Of a stretch of DNA of 64,000 nt, positions 43,032-52,138 are shown piece by piece. Source of the DNA: Veillonella dispar (GTDB lineage Bacteria; Bacillota; Negativicutes; Veillonellales; Veillonellaceae); contig NZ_LR134375.1 in assembly GCF_900637515.1 (NCBI RefSeq), positions 765,952 through 829,951 on the forward strand, given 5' to 3'. A program made the translations under genes and the position numbers. The number at the start of each line of letters is the position of its first letter. The first letter of the stretch is position 1. The notes below the pieces were generated by a model. The model ran no database searches, was not told the origin of the DNA, and worked only from the letters and a program-made list of their open reading frames with translations.

Positions 43032-43973
43032 TTAAAATGTCACATCGACGCCATATGCTTCTTTCACTAAACGAGCCATAGCCTCAGGTGTTTGTAGACC
43101 TGGGTTAAGTAGGAATAGTTTAGATGGTAAGTAAATGACACGGTTGTTTTGTACAGCCTTAAGATTTGCCCATGCAGGATTATCTGTCATAGCTTTCTTC
43201 ATGGCCTTTGTAATTTCTTCTTCTTTACCCATGGTAACGACGAAGATAATATCAGGGTTATCTGCGGTTAATGTTTCAAGAGAATAAGGTACCGTTTTAT
43301 CCTTAGTTGTACCATCTAGGTGAGATGTTACAACATTTGTCATACCTAATTCTTTGACCATAGATGCAGTTACTGCTTCGTCGGTTTCGGCTGTCACACC
43401 TTTACCGGTAGCACGTAATACAGCAACACGTGCAGGTTGTTGGTTTTTAATAGCATCCTTTACCTTTTGAATGTTGCTTTCATAGGTGGCAATAACGGAT
43501 TTAGCCTTATCTTGATGGTTGGTTAACTCTCCAAGGAATGTTAGCATTGGCACATTATCCTTAATGCCATCGTAATTGAAAAGTACGGCTGGAATATTGT
43601 TAGATTGTAATTGGGATTCATATTTTTTATGTTGATTTTCCAAACCCAATACCACATCCGGTTTTAAACCTAACAATTGTTCCATGTTGATGTTAGCCGT
43701 TTGACCCAATGCAGGTAATGCCTCTAAATCTGGAGCTAACTTATCTGTTGTGCTAGCACGGGAGATAGCCTTGCCATCCACTGCGTATAGCATGGACAAT
43801 ACGGAGTTTGAAAGAACAGCGATGCGTTGTGGATCCTTTGGTACAGTGTAGGTTTCACCATTAAAGGTAAGTTCCTTCGTAGTAGCAGAAGAGCTGGATG
43901 TGGATTTACCACACCCAGCTATTGCTAGTACGATCATGACCAAAGCTAGACTACAGAGTAGTAATTTTTTCAT
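43032..43973 (-). CDS. Periplasmic binding lipoprotein for a corrinoid, haem or siderophore importer
   Basis: The 313-residue protein has a signal peptide ending in the lipobox LAIAGC, a Ser-rich linker, and a class III binding-protein fold with PQRIAVLSNSVLSMLYAV, MEQLLGLKPDVVLG and the final LKAVQNNRVIYLPS. These are typical of the FecB/BtuF/haem-binding group. It is encoded downstream of the secreted CbiK gene (51-base gap, same strand), which suggests that both act on the same tetrapyrrole outside the cytoplasm. The permease and ATPase are next to it on the opposite strand. The true ligand is unknown. Confidence 0.9.
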   Translation of the reverse strand: MKKLLLCSLALVMIVLAIAGCGKSTSSSSATTKELTFNGETYTVPKDPQRIAVLSNSVLSMLYAVDGKAISRASTTDKLAPDLEALPALGQTANINMEQLLGLKPDVVLGLENQHKKYESQLQSNNIPAVLFNYDGIKDNVPMLTFLGELTNHQDKAKSVIATYESNIQKVKDAIKNQQPARVAVLRATGKGVTAETDEAVTASMVKELGMTNVVTSHLDGTTKDKTVPYSLETLTADNPDIIFVVTMGKEEEITKAMKKAMTDNPAWANLKAVQNNRVIYLPSKLFLLNPGLQTPEAMARLVKEAYGVDVTF

Positions 43974-44024
43974 GATGTACTCCTATGTACGTTATATAAC
44001 GATACTAGTTAAATTGTAGATTGA

Positions 44025-45014
44025 TTATTTTTGTAAAGCGTCCCAAGATTCGTTAGCACGTTCAACAAATAAGTTACGGATATTTTGGTTTTCACCTAAA
44101 CCATGAAGGTAAGTATCTACTTTGAAGCCTTCTTTTTCAAGGATGGATTTATGGGAATCTGGTTCTTTACCAGCCATGTCGTTGTTTGCATGGTCGCCTG
44201 CTACCATCATGAATGGCATCAATGTAACATGTTTAATACCATGTAATTTCAATTGAGGGATAACTTGTTCAAGATTTGGAGTACCTTCTACTGTGTAGAT
44301 AAATACATTTTTCATACCAAGAGTATGGATACGGTCTTGAATTACAGAATAGTAAGCATTGGAAGGATCTGGAGTACCATGAGCCATGATAAGAAGAGCG
44401 TCTTCTTTGCCTAATTTAGGGAATTGAGATTGAACAGCTTTTAATGTTTCAATAACTTGGTCAGTTTGGTTTTCTTGACCCATCCAGTACATAAGAGATG
44501 TACCAAGTGTCATTTTTTTGAAATTATCTTTGTACAAATTATATACTGCTGCATCGTAGTTGTATTCCATACCAGGAATTACATCAAGGGATGCTAATGC
44601 AACGCGAGTGTAACCGTCTTTTTTAAGTTCAGCCAATGCTTCTTCAGGGGTTGGGTAAGTAATACCTTCTTTTTGTTGGATACGATCACGAATAATATGG
44701 CTTGTGAAAGCTGTAATTACTTTTGTGTTTGGATGAGCTGCTTTAATAGCATCTACAGTTGCATCGATTGTTTTCGCACGAGTATCTTTATAAGTTGTAC
44801 CAAAGCTCATAACAACGATAGCATCTTTGTTTGGCAAGTTTTGTAAAGCTTCAGTATTGTGTGTACGAACACCAATTGCAGCAGCTTCTTTTAATGCTGG
44901 AGTAGGATCTTTTACTTCATCATTCAATTGGTATGCTGCATGAGATACAACCGGTGCACCAACGGATACGGCAAGACCCAAAATAGCGGATGCTAATGCT
45001 AATTGTTTTTTCAT
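44025..45014 (-). CDS. cbiK: Exported sirohydrochlorin cobaltochelatase (CbiK, periplasmic type)
   Basis: The 329-residue protein is a CbiK-type chelatase with a signal peptide (MKKQLALASAILGLAVSVGA, cleavage probably after SHA). The core has VVMSFGTTYKDTRAKTIDA, ALLIMAHGTPDPSNAYY (catalytic His) and MPFMMVAGDHANNDMAG (second catalytic His), all intact. A secreted CbiK is known from Desulfovibrio vulgaris, where it forms a haem-binding tetramer and may serve in metal or haem handling rather than in vitamin synthesis. Here it is in one operon with a binding lipoprotein, which supports such a role. Confidence 0.9.
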   Translation of the reverse strand: MKKQLALASAILGLAVSVGAPVVSHAAYQLNDEVKDPTPALKEAAAIGVRTHNTEALQNLPNKDAIVVMSFGTTYKDTRAKTIDATVDAIKAAHPNTKVITAFTSHIIRDRIQQKEGITYPTPEEALAELKKDGYTRVALASLDVIPGMEYNYDAAVYNLYKDNFKKMTLGTSLMYWMGQENQTDQVIETLKAVQSQFPKLGKEDALLIMAHGTPDPSNAYYSVIQDRIHTLGMKNVFIYTVEGTPNLEQVIPQLKLHGIKHVTLMPFMMVAGDHANNDMAGKEPDSHKSILEKEGFKVDTYLHGLGENQNIRNLFVERANESWDALQK

Positions 45015-45353
45015 TTTAATACTCCTATCTATAATTAAACTACAAATCTATGCAATGATCTTAGTAGTATAGATAATTTTATATAAATCGTTATAGGTTT
45101 ATAGACCACTATAGATTAATTGCATATATATAACCTCACGCCAATCGTAACAAAGGAAAATAGGGGTGTCAATAAACCCCATACCCCTAGAAGTATAGGA
45201 GAAATAAGGTGTTTTTAAGAAATTAATGTGATGAATATAGTATAGTATTAGCTTTTATAATTATATTCTTTTTGGTTATATGGATATGAATATGTGAATA
45301 TATAAGTAATTTTATTTTCTTGTCATCTAGATAAATTTTGATATTATTTCTCA

Positions 45354-45419
45354 TTGACTTATATTCGTGAATCTTGTACTATTATTACATAGTAGTTGAT
45401 AACAATTTTCAGTTATGAA
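45354..45419 (+). promoter_or_regulatory. Promoter and possible operator of the CbiK-like gene
   Basis: TTGACT (45354-45359) and TACTAT (45377-45382) are 17 bases apart, predicting a start near 45389. An imperfect inverted repeat TTGATAAC-N8-GTTATGAA (45396-45419, seven of eight bases match) lies just downstream, a place where a repressor could act, for instance a Fur-like metal regulator. The rest of the 440-base gap 45015-45454 is AT-rich, with a small CCCC/GGGG inverted repeat near 45163-45187; no gene or cobalamin riboswitch is seen. Confidence 0.5.
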
Positions 45420-45454
45420 GATTGTATCATGTATGAGAGATATGGAGGTCACAT

Positions 45455-46336
45455 ATGAAAGGCATAATTATTGCATCCTTTGGATCAATTTATCAAGATG
45501 CTGTGGAGAAATCCATCGGCAGTATAGAGAAAAAAGTACGTTCCATGTATAGCGATATGGAGGTACGCCGTGTATTCTTATCTGATGCATTAGTGGAAAA
45601 GTGGAATGAGAAATATGATGAAAAGATTTCTTCTTTCACAGAGGCTATGCAGGATTTTGCTCGGTTGGGTGTCGATGAGGTATACATTCAACCCATTACA
45701 TTGGTAGCAGATCAGTGTTACCAACAAATGCGTAAACAAGCATTGAAGTTTTTACATAGCAATGAATATGGTTTTAATCAAGTAAATATTGGTAAACCAT
45801 TACTTACATCATTAGGTGTAAAAAACTATGCTGACGATTATGAAGCAACATTAGAAAGTATCGTACGTCATGTTAATACAAAAGCACTTAATAAATCTAT
45901 AGTGCTCATGGCAAATGGTCAAAACCAATTAGAGTTTAGTACATTACAATTGAAAGCCATGTATGGGGCAGCACCAAATGTAGTAGTATTTACTACAAAT
46001 GGATTCCCTACATTTAAACAAGCACTTACATTATTAGATCGTATGGGTCATAAAGACTTGTTAGTAGTACCATTAGCTCTTATTGGTTCTACACATTTAA
46101 TGGACTACCTTGGCGGTGAGCGTTCTGACTCCATTTATGCATTGCTCGCTGAAGAAGGGTATAATGTAGATATTTGGAATGAAGGTCTTGGTGAAAACCC
46201 TTATGTACAAGATTTATTCTTGAAACATCTAGGCCAAGCTATCCGCATGTCAGATCGGAAGCGTCCCATGCCTCGTGAATCTGTAAAACCTGTAATGACA
46301 AACTCTCGTATAGAAGCACAAGGTATGATTTCTTAA
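45455..46336 (+). CDS. Degenerate CbiK-like protein lacking a catalytic histidine
   Basis: The 293 residues are collinear with CbiK: start KGIIIASFGSIYQDAVEKSI, middle VYIQPITLVADQCYQQM, end NVDIWNEGLGENPYVQDLFL. The active-site segment is altered: where CbiK has GHG (first catalytic His), this protein has VLMANGQNQ. The second site (GDHA.ND in others) reads GSTHLMDYLGG, with a His one position displaced. Chelatase activity is therefore doubtful; binding, regulation or a new function are possible. It has no signal peptide. GGAGG precedes the ATG, and a hairpin terminator follows. Confidence 0.85.
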   Translation: MKGIIIASFGSIYQDAVEKSIGSIEKKVRSMYSDMEVRRVFLSDALVEKWNEKYDEKISSFTEAMQDFARLGVDEVYIQPITLVADQCYQQMRKQALKFLHSNEYGFNQVNIGKPLLTSLGVKNYADDYEATLESIVRHVNTKALNKSIVLMANGQNQLEFSTLQLKAMYGAAPNVVVFTTNGFPTFKQALTLLDRMGHKDLLVVPLALIGSTHLMDYLGGERSDSIYALLAEEGYNVDIWNEGLGENPYVQDLFLKHLGQAIRMSDRKRPMPRESVKPVMTNSRIEAQGMIS

Positions 46337-46391
46337 TTTAGTCTATCACATAATTCGACATACATCTCATCACACTCCTTTATATACGTGA

Positions 46392-46431
46392 AAGTCCTCC
46401 TTGTTGGAAATCCAATGAGGAGGATTTTTAC
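46392..46431 (+). terminator. Terminator after the CbiK-like gene
   Basis: AGTCCTCCTTGTTGG pairs with CCAATGAGGAGGATT (two G-U pairs), followed by a T run. The intact cbiK that follows therefore needs its own promoter. Confidence 0.75.
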
Positions 46432-46543
46432 TTTTACTATGAAAAATATTTATAATATCCATTTTATACGTCCTATGGTATGCCCCTAAGGTGTCGTCTA
46501 TGGTATGATTAAGATACAGTATTAATTAAATAAGGAGACTTCC

Positions 46544-47398
46544 ATGAAACAAGCTATTTTAGTTGTTGCCTTTGGGTCCACTGTTGACAGTGCTCGTGAA
46601 CATAATATTGATTCCGTAGTAGAATATATCCGTAAAGCGTATCCGGACTATACTGTGGAACTAGCTTTTTCCTCTCGTATTATCGTTAAGCGTTTACGCG
46701 AACGTGGTATTGAGGTGCCTACTGAACAAGGGGCATTAGAAAAACTCATCCAAGAAGGGTATACACATATTTATGTACAACCACTTCACTTCACTGGCGG
46801 TGAAGAGTTTGATAAATTGAAAAATAATATCCTTGCTCATGAAGGGGAAGGACAGCTAGAAGTATTGCGCGTAGGTAGACCTCTCGTATATTATATTGGC
46901 CAAGAAGAGCATCCAGATGATTACCAAATCTTAATTGACCGATTCATTAAATCTCTTAACATTTCTAAGGACGATGGTTTATTACTAGTTGGTCATGGTG
47001 GCCTTGGTTCTGGTAATTCCTCATATGGTAATTTACAATTTAAACTAATTCGTGAGGGGCTTACGAATGTACGTATTGCGGTGCTAGAAAATGCGCCATA
47101 TGTAGCAGACGTAGCTATGCCATGGGAATGGCTTGATGGGAAGCGTCCAAATACAATTTATGTGCACCCATTATTATTAGTTCTTGGAGATCATGCACAA
47201 AACGATCTCTTTGGTGACGAAGAAGATAGCGTTATTAATGAACTTGCCGATTATGGTTATGAAGTTAAACCAATCCATAGCGCACTTGGTGAATATGAAG
47301 CAATACAAGATATCTTCCGTCAACATGTGCAAGATTGTATTGATGATTTGTATGGCAAACGTAGTTCACATCGTCCAACAATTCCAAATATTAAATAG
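46544..47398 (+). CDS. cbiK: Sirohydrochlorin cobaltochelatase CbiK (cytoplasmic)
   Basis: This enzyme inserts cobalt into sirohydrochlorin, the first committed step of the anaerobic route. The 284-residue protein starts KQAILVVAFGSTVDSAREHN with no signal peptide, and has LLLVGHGGLGSGNSSYG (first catalytic His) and PLLLVLGDHAQNDLFGD (second catalytic His). It is the most likely biosynthetic chelatase of the three CbiK-type proteins here. It precedes cbiL by 86 bases on the same strand. AAGGAG lies before the ATG. Confidence 0.92.
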   Translation: MKQAILVVAFGSTVDSAREHNIDSVVEYIRKAYPDYTVELAFSSRIIVKRLRERGIEVPTEQGALEKLIQEGYTHIYVQPLHFTGGEEFDKLKNNILAHEGEGQLEVLRVGRPLVYYIGQEEHPDDYQILIDRFIKSLNISKDDGLLLVGHGGLGSGNSSYGNLQFKLIREGLTNVRIAVLENAPYVADVAMPWEWLDGKRPNTIYVHPLLLVLGDHAQNDLFGDEEDSVINELADYGYEVKPIHSALGEYEAIQDIFRQHVQDCIDDLYGKRSSHRPTIPNIK

Positions 47399-47484
47399 TA
47401 GTTTTGTATATCTTGCATAAATTAGTTATAATAAAAGAAATGAAATTTATAAATAGAATGTAACTATAAGAATAGGAGAACCCC

Positions 47485-48192
47485 ATGAAAGGTAAATTAT
47501 ATGGCATTGGCGTAGGCCCTGGCGATTCTGAATTAATGACTGTGAAAGCTGCTCGCATCGTAGGTGAAGCAGATATTATCATCACACCTAAAACAGAAAA
47601 GAAAGATGGTTCTGTAGCACTTAATATTGCATCCCCATATATTCAAGAACATACAGAAATCGTTCCTGTAGTATTCCCAATGGTATTGGATGATGCTACA
47701 CAAGAGGAAGGTTGGCAAGAAGCAAAACGCATTATCTTGTCCTACTTAGATCAAGGTAAAAGCGTTGTATTCTTAACATTGGGCGATCCTATGTTCTACA
47801 GCACATACATGTATGTATATCGCTTGATCGAAAATACAGGCCATGAAATCGAAACAATTCCTGGCGTTACTGCTTTCTGTGCTATTGGTTCTCATCTTGG
47901 TTACCCAATCGTAGAAAAGGAAGAAGTATTAGCTATCGTTCCTGCTACAGCACCTAAAGAAAAAATTGATGCTGTATTAGCCGTAGCTGATGATGCAGTA
48001 ATCATGAAAGTATACAAAAACTTTGATGAAGTACAAGAAACATTGATTAAACACAATATGGCAGATGATGCGGTTATGATTAGCCGTGTAGGTTTACCAG
48101 ATGAGCAAGTATTCGTAGGCCTTGATAATATGCCAAAAGATACTAAACTCAACTACTTGTCTACAATCCTTGCAAAACGTAAGGACCGTTAA
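47485..48192 (+). CDS. cbiL: Cobalt-precorrin-2 C20-methyltransferase CbiL
   Basis: CbiL methylates C20, the next step after cobalt insertion. The 235-residue protein begins KGKLYGIGVGPGDSELMTVK and has SVVFLTLGDPMFYSTYMYVY and ETIPGVTAFCAIGSHLGYP, the pattern of CbiL/CobI. TAGGAGAA precedes the ATG. Its place next to cbiK matches the order of the two reactions. Confidence 0.95.
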   Translation: MKGKLYGIGVGPGDSELMTVKAARIVGEADIIITPKTEKKDGSVALNIASPYIQEHTEIVPVVFPMVLDDATQEEGWQEAKRIILSYLDQGKSVVFLTLGDPMFYSTYMYVYRLIENTGHEIETIPGVTAFCAIGSHLGYPIVEKEEVLAIVPATAPKEKIDAVLAVADDAVIMKVYKNFDEVQETLIKHNMADDAVMISRVGLPDEQVFVGLDNMPKDTKLNYLSTILAKRKDR

Positions 48193-48221
48193 CAAACACG
48201 TCGTATTACGAGGTAATATTT

Positions 48222-49601
48222 ATGAACACAGTACATATTCCACGTGTTGTCATTGCTGGCACTAACTCTGGTGTAGGTAAAACAACTATCGTAGCGGGCT
48301 TATTGGCTGCTTATGCAAATGGTGGACGTACGGTGCAATCCTTTAAAGTGGGCCCGGATTATATTGATCCGGGCTTTCATAAAATTGCATCCGGCCGTGA
48401 CAGCTATAATTTAGATACGTGGCTCGTGCCACCTCACAAATTAAATCCTTTCTTTGCTACTATGGCGCATGGAGTAGACCTTGCTATTATTGAAGGTGTT
48501 ATGGGCCTTTATGATGGTGGTCGAGAAGGCGTTAGTTCTACAGCTCAAATTGCTAAACAATTGAATGCACCGGTGGTGCTTGTTATCGATTGCAAGGCCA
48601 TGGGTGAAAGTGCGGCAGCTATTGCTAAAGGTTTCCGTGATTATGATCCAGAGGTAAACTTTGGCGGCGTTATCTTAAACCGCTTAGGTTCTGCCAACCA
48701 CGAGCGCATGGTTCGTGAAGGTATGGATAAAATAGGTGTACCTGTTATTGGTGCTATTTATCGCGATGATCGTATGCACTCTCCAGAGCGCCATTTAGGA
48801 CTCACACCTGTTACTGAGATTGATCCAACAGAGGCAATCAACACGATTCGCGAAGCTGTTGAGAAAATGGTAAATCTAGGTCAATTGTTGGATATTGCAT
48901 CTAGTGCACCTGCTATCGAGTTGCCGGAGGCTGTAGATGCTAAATCCGTTGAAAAGCGAGTTAAAATTGGCGTAGCCTATGATGAGGCGTTCTCTTTCTA
49001 CTATCCTGCAAGTTTAGCTGCCTTAGAAGAGAAGGGGGCCGAGCTCGTATACTTTAGCCCTCTTAATGACTTTGAAGTTCCTGATGTAGACGGTCTAGTA
49101 TTTGGCGGTGGATTCCCTGAAATGTTCTTGTTCCAACTCTCTAGTAACGAGTCAATGAAGGAGTCTATCTGTCAAGCCAACGAAAAAGGTATGCCTATTT
49201 ATGCTGAATGTGGTGGCCTTATGTATTTATGTGAAAGTATCCACGATTTTGAGGGTACCGTATATGATACGGTAGGTATTGTACCGGCTAATTGCATTAT
49301 GCAACAAAAGCTGCAAAAAGTAGGATATGTTACGGCTACAGCTAAGCGAGATACCTTGTTAGGGGCTACTGATACATCTCTTCGTGGTCATGAGTTCCAT
49401 TTCTCCACTATGGAGCCGACTGTAGAGAATTTCCCTTGGGCATTCCACTTAGAAGGGGGCCGCAAACCTCAATCCTATGACGGTGGCTATGCGACTGATA
49501 ATGTATTAGCATCGTATTTACATTTAAACTTTGCTGGTTCTGATGAAGGGGCTCAACATTTTATTGATATATGTGCTAAGTATAAAGCTAAAAGGAGCTA
49601 A
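48222..49601 (+). CDS. cbiA: Cobyrinate a,c-diamide synthase CbiA
   Basis: CbiA uses glutamine and ATP to amidate the a and c side chains of cobyrinic acid. The 459 residues have an N-terminal dethiobiotin synthetase-like ATPase (VVIAGTNSGVGKTTIVAGL, then KVGPDYIDPGFH and IIEGVMGLYDG). The C-terminal glutamine amidotransferase domain shows FGGGFPEMF and the nucleophile Cys330 in YAECGGLMYL, with a late GHEFHFS. All catalytic parts are intact. cobO follows after two bases. Confidence 0.96.
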   Translation: MNTVHIPRVVIAGTNSGVGKTTIVAGLLAAYANGGRTVQSFKVGPDYIDPGFHKIASGRDSYNLDTWLVPPHKLNPFFATMAHGVDLAIIEGVMGLYDGGREGVSSTAQIAKQLNAPVVLVIDCKAMGESAAAIAKGFRDYDPEVNFGGVILNRLGSANHERMVREGMDKIGVPVIGAIYRDDRMHSPERHLGLTPVTEIDPTEAINTIREAVEKMVNLGQLLDIASSAPAIELPEAVDAKSVEKRVKIGVAYDEAFSFYYPASLAALEEKGAELVYFSPLNDFEVPDVDGLVFGGGFPEMFLFQLSSNESMKESICQANEKGMPIYAECGGLMYLCESIHDFEGTVYDTVGIVPANCIMQQKLQKVGYVTATAKRDTLLGATDTSLRGHEFHFSTMEPTVENFPWAFHLEGGRKPQSYDGGYATDNVLASYLHLNFAGSDEGAQHFIDICAKYKAKRS

Positions 49602-49603
49602 TT

Positions 49604-50146
49604 ATGAGTGAACGAGGCTTAATTTTAGTTAATACCGGCAATGGTAAAGGTAAAACGACAGCAGCCTTAGGTGTAGCATTACGCGCTGTTGGCCAAGGTC
49701 TTAAGGTTTTAATCTTACAATTTATAAAAAGTGGTAATGGCTATGGCGAACTAGCAGGTCTTGCTAAATTAGGGGACCAAGTAGAAATTCGTTCCATGGG
49801 TAAGGGATTCATTTACTATAAACGAGATGAAGTAGGCGAGGCTGAATTGGCACGTCACAAAGAGGCAGCTCAAGAGGCTTGGCACACATTAGTAGAAGAA
49901 GTAAATTCAGATCGATGGGACCTCATCATTATGGATGAAATCAATAATGCCATTAATTATGAGCTTATTGATGTAAATTCTGTAGTAAATATGCTGAAGC
50001 ATAAACCCGAGCGCTTACACGTCATTTTGACGGGTCGTTATGCTAAACCTGAAATCATTGACATTGCCGATACGGTAACAGAGATGAAGGTAATTAAGCA
50101 TGCTTATGAGAAAGGCATTAAAGCTGCTAAGGGGATAGAGTTCTAA
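49604..50146 (+). CDS. cobO: Cob(I)yrinic acid a,c-diamide adenosyltransferase CobO
   Basis: This CobA/BtuR-type enzyme transfers adenosyl from ATP to the cobalt. The 180-residue protein starts with the P-loop NTGNGKGKTTAALGVALRA, has VLILQFIKSG and WDLIIMDEINNAINYEL, and ends with HVILTGRYAKPEIIDIADTV. These are typical of the family, which includes both biosynthetic and salvage enzymes. It is the last cobalamin gene in the window. AAAGGAG precedes the ATG. Confidence 0.95.
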   Translation: MSERGLILVNTGNGKGKTTAALGVALRAVGQGLKVLILQFIKSGNGYGELAGLAKLGDQVEIRSMGKGFIYYKRDEVGEAELARHKEAAQEAWHTLVEEVNSDRWDLIIMDEINNAINYELIDVNSVVNMLKHKPERLHVILTGRYAKPEIIDIADTVTEMKVIKHAYEKGIKAAKGIEF

Positions 50147-50194
50147 TACGCAGAGCTTAAAAATAATTAAATCTAAAATTTTCGAAAAAGTTCT

Positions 50195-50223
50195 TGCTAA
50201 AACTATATCGAAAATGTATAATA
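50195..50223 (+). promoter_or_regulatory. Promoter of the superoxide reductase gene with TTCGATA-type motif
   Basis: TTGCTA (50195-50200) and TATAAT (50218-50223) are 17 bases apart, with an extended TG. The spacer contains ATATCGAAAA (50206-50215), the reverse complement of a motif found in the thioredoxin promoter. A related TTTTCGAAAA palindrome lies just upstream (about 50179-50188). Confidence 0.6.
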
Positions 50224-50294
50224 TAGTCATAAGCACAAGGTGCTAAATATTCTTGACATTAAGTATGTATATAAGACTAACCAGGAGGTTAACT

Positions 50295-50684
50295 ATGGCT
50301 GTACATGATTACATTAAATCCGGCGATTTCGCTACTGAAAAACACGTTCCTGTTATCGAAACTGTTGACACTGTAAAAGCAGGTGAAACTTTCCACGTAA
50401 CATTGTCCGTTGGTAAAGACATCGCACATCCTAACACTGTAGAACATCACATTGAATGGATCAAATTGTACTTCGTAGCTGAAGGTACTCAATTGCCATT
50501 CGAAGTTGGTGAAATTTCCTTCAACGTACATGGTGACGGCGCAACTGCAAACGAAGGCCCTGTACACGCAATCTCTGAAGGTTCTTTGGCAGTTTCCTTG
50601 AACAAATCTGGTAAATTGATTGCTGTATCCTACTGCAACATCCACGGTTTGTGGGAATCCGAAAAAGAAATTACAGTTGCTTAA
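50295..50684 (+). CDS. Superoxide reductase, neelaredoxin type
   Basis: The 129-residue enzyme reduces superoxide to hydrogen peroxide without making oxygen, a defence suited to anaerobes. The iron ligands of the family are visible: EKHVPVIE near the start, HPNTVEHHIEW in the middle and YCNIHGLWESE near the end (Cys and His). It lacks the N-terminal desulforedoxin domain, so it is of the one-iron class. I choose ATG 50295 with AGGAGG at 50283-50288; the upstream start at 50253 is unlikely. Codon use (many AAC, TTC, GAA) suggests high expression. Confidence 0.94.
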   Translation: MAVHDYIKSGDFATEKHVPVIETVDTVKAGETFHVTLSVGKDIAHPNTVEHHIEWIKLYFVAEGTQLPFEVGEISFNVHGDGATANEGPVHAISEGSLAVSLNKSGKLIAVSYCNIHGLWESEKEITVA

Positions 50685-50702
50685 TTAACTTAATCAACTA
50701 AT

Positions 50703-50730
50703 AAAGACCAGCCTTAGAGCTGGTCTTTTT
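50703..50730 (+). terminator. Terminator of the superoxide reductase gene
   Basis: AAAGACCAGC pairs with GCTGGTCTTT around a six-base loop, followed by T. Confidence 0.9.
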
Positions 50731-50905
50731 GTATGTAATTTTTAATAATAACATAATTATTTTAGAGAAAAATCTGTCCGCACTCAAAAGAGTTTTGTTT
50801 TTATATGGTGGATAAAATGCCTTATATCCCTTTACAGTGCTATTTGTTTGTGGTAAAGTATATGCATATTGATTTTTAGTAGAATAAGTTAAATGAGGGA
50901 TTATT

Positions 50906-52135
50906 GTGGCCTTAATCGTTAAAAAATTTGGTGGTAGTTCCGTAGCTACACCAGAAAAAATATTTAATATTGTTGATCGCGTCCTTCGTGAGAAGAAAGA
51001 AGACGATAAAGTCGTTATCGTTGTATCCGCTATGGGTGATACAACAGATGACTTGGTAGCATTGGCTAAAGAGGTAACATCTAAGCCTTATGGTCGTGAA
51101 ATGGACCGCTTGTTATCTACAGGTGAGCAAGTAACGATTGCATTGATGGCGATGGCTTTCAACGAACGTGGTCATAAAGCGATGTCCTTAACAGGTGACC
51201 AAGCAGGTATTACAAGTAGTGATACATTTAATAAAGGCCGTATTTTGGGTGTTGATCCAAATCGCGTGTTTGAAGCTTTGGATGAAGGTAATATCGTAGT
51301 TGTGGCAGGTTTCCAAGGTATTACTGAATATGGTGACATGGTTACTTTAGGCCGTGGTGGCTCTGATACAACTGCTGTTGCATTGGCAGGTGCTATGAAA
51401 GCTGATGTGTGTGAAATCTTCACAGATGTTGAAGGTGTTTACTCTACAGACCCTCGCGTTGCAAAAGAGGCTTTCAAATTAGAAGAAGTAACATATGGCG
51501 AAATGCTTGAGATGGCACGTCTTGGTGCAGGTGTAATGCAACCTCGCGCCGTAGAAATGGGTTTCCGTTATGGTGTACCTATTCACGTACGTTCAACATT
51601 TAGTGACAAAACAGGTACTATTATTCGGGAGGATTATACTGTGGAAGCAAATAAACACGTAATTACTGGCGTAGCTGACGATACTAATACAGCAAAAGTA
51701 GCCCTTGTAGGCGTTGAAAATAAACCAGGTGTGGCAGAAACTGTATTTAAAGCATTGGCTGCAAAAAATGTGGACGTTGATATGATTGTTCAATCTATCC
51801 GTGCCGTAGGTGAACCTAAAACTGACCTTATCTTCACAGTAGCTATGGATGATGTTGTACTAGCTCGTGAAGTATTAGCAGAATTACAAAAAACTGTTGA
51901 TATCGAAGCTGTAAACATCGACGAAAAAATGGCAAAGGTTTCTATCATTGGTGCAGGTATGTTAGGTCAACCAGGCGTAGCTGCTCAAATGTTTGATATC
52001 TTGAGCCAAGAAGGCATCAATATTGAAATCATTTCTACTTCTGAAATTAGTATTTCTTGCCTTGTTGCTGAAGACCGCGTTAAAGATGCTGTTCGTGTAA
52101 TTCACAACGGCTTATTGTTAGACCAAAGAGGTTAA
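50906..52135 (+). CDS. lysC: Aspartate kinase
   Basis: This enzyme phosphorylates aspartate, the first step towards lysine, threonine, methionine and diaminopimelate. The 409 residues have the kinase domain (KKFGGSSVATPEKI, then TLGRGGSDTTAVALA and VYSTDPRV) and two ACT domains at the C-terminal end (about 265-409, beginning TAKVALVGVENKPGVAE), where feedback inhibitors bind. The start is GTG 50906 with GAGGGA five bases upstream. A short gene follows after three bases. Confidence 0.96.
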   Translation: MALIVKKFGGSSVATPEKIFNIVDRVLREKKEDDKVVIVVSAMGDTTDDLVALAKEVTSKPYGREMDRLLSTGEQVTIALMAMAFNERGHKAMSLTGDQAGITSSDTFNKGRILGVDPNRVFEALDEGNIVVVAGFQGITEYGDMVTLGRGGSDTTAVALAGAMKADVCEIFTDVEGVYSTDPRVAKEAFKLEEVTYGEMLEMARLGAGVMQPRAVEMGFRYGVPIHVRSTFSDKTGTIIREDYTVEANKHVITGVADDTNTAKVALVGVENKPGVAETVFKALAAKNVDVDMIVQSIRAVGEPKTDLIFTVAMDDVVLAREVLAELQKTVDIEAVNIDEKMAKVSIIGAGMLGQPGVAAQMFDILSQEGINIEIISTSEISISCLVAEDRVKDAVRVIHNGLLLDQRG

Positions 52136-52138
52136 TTC

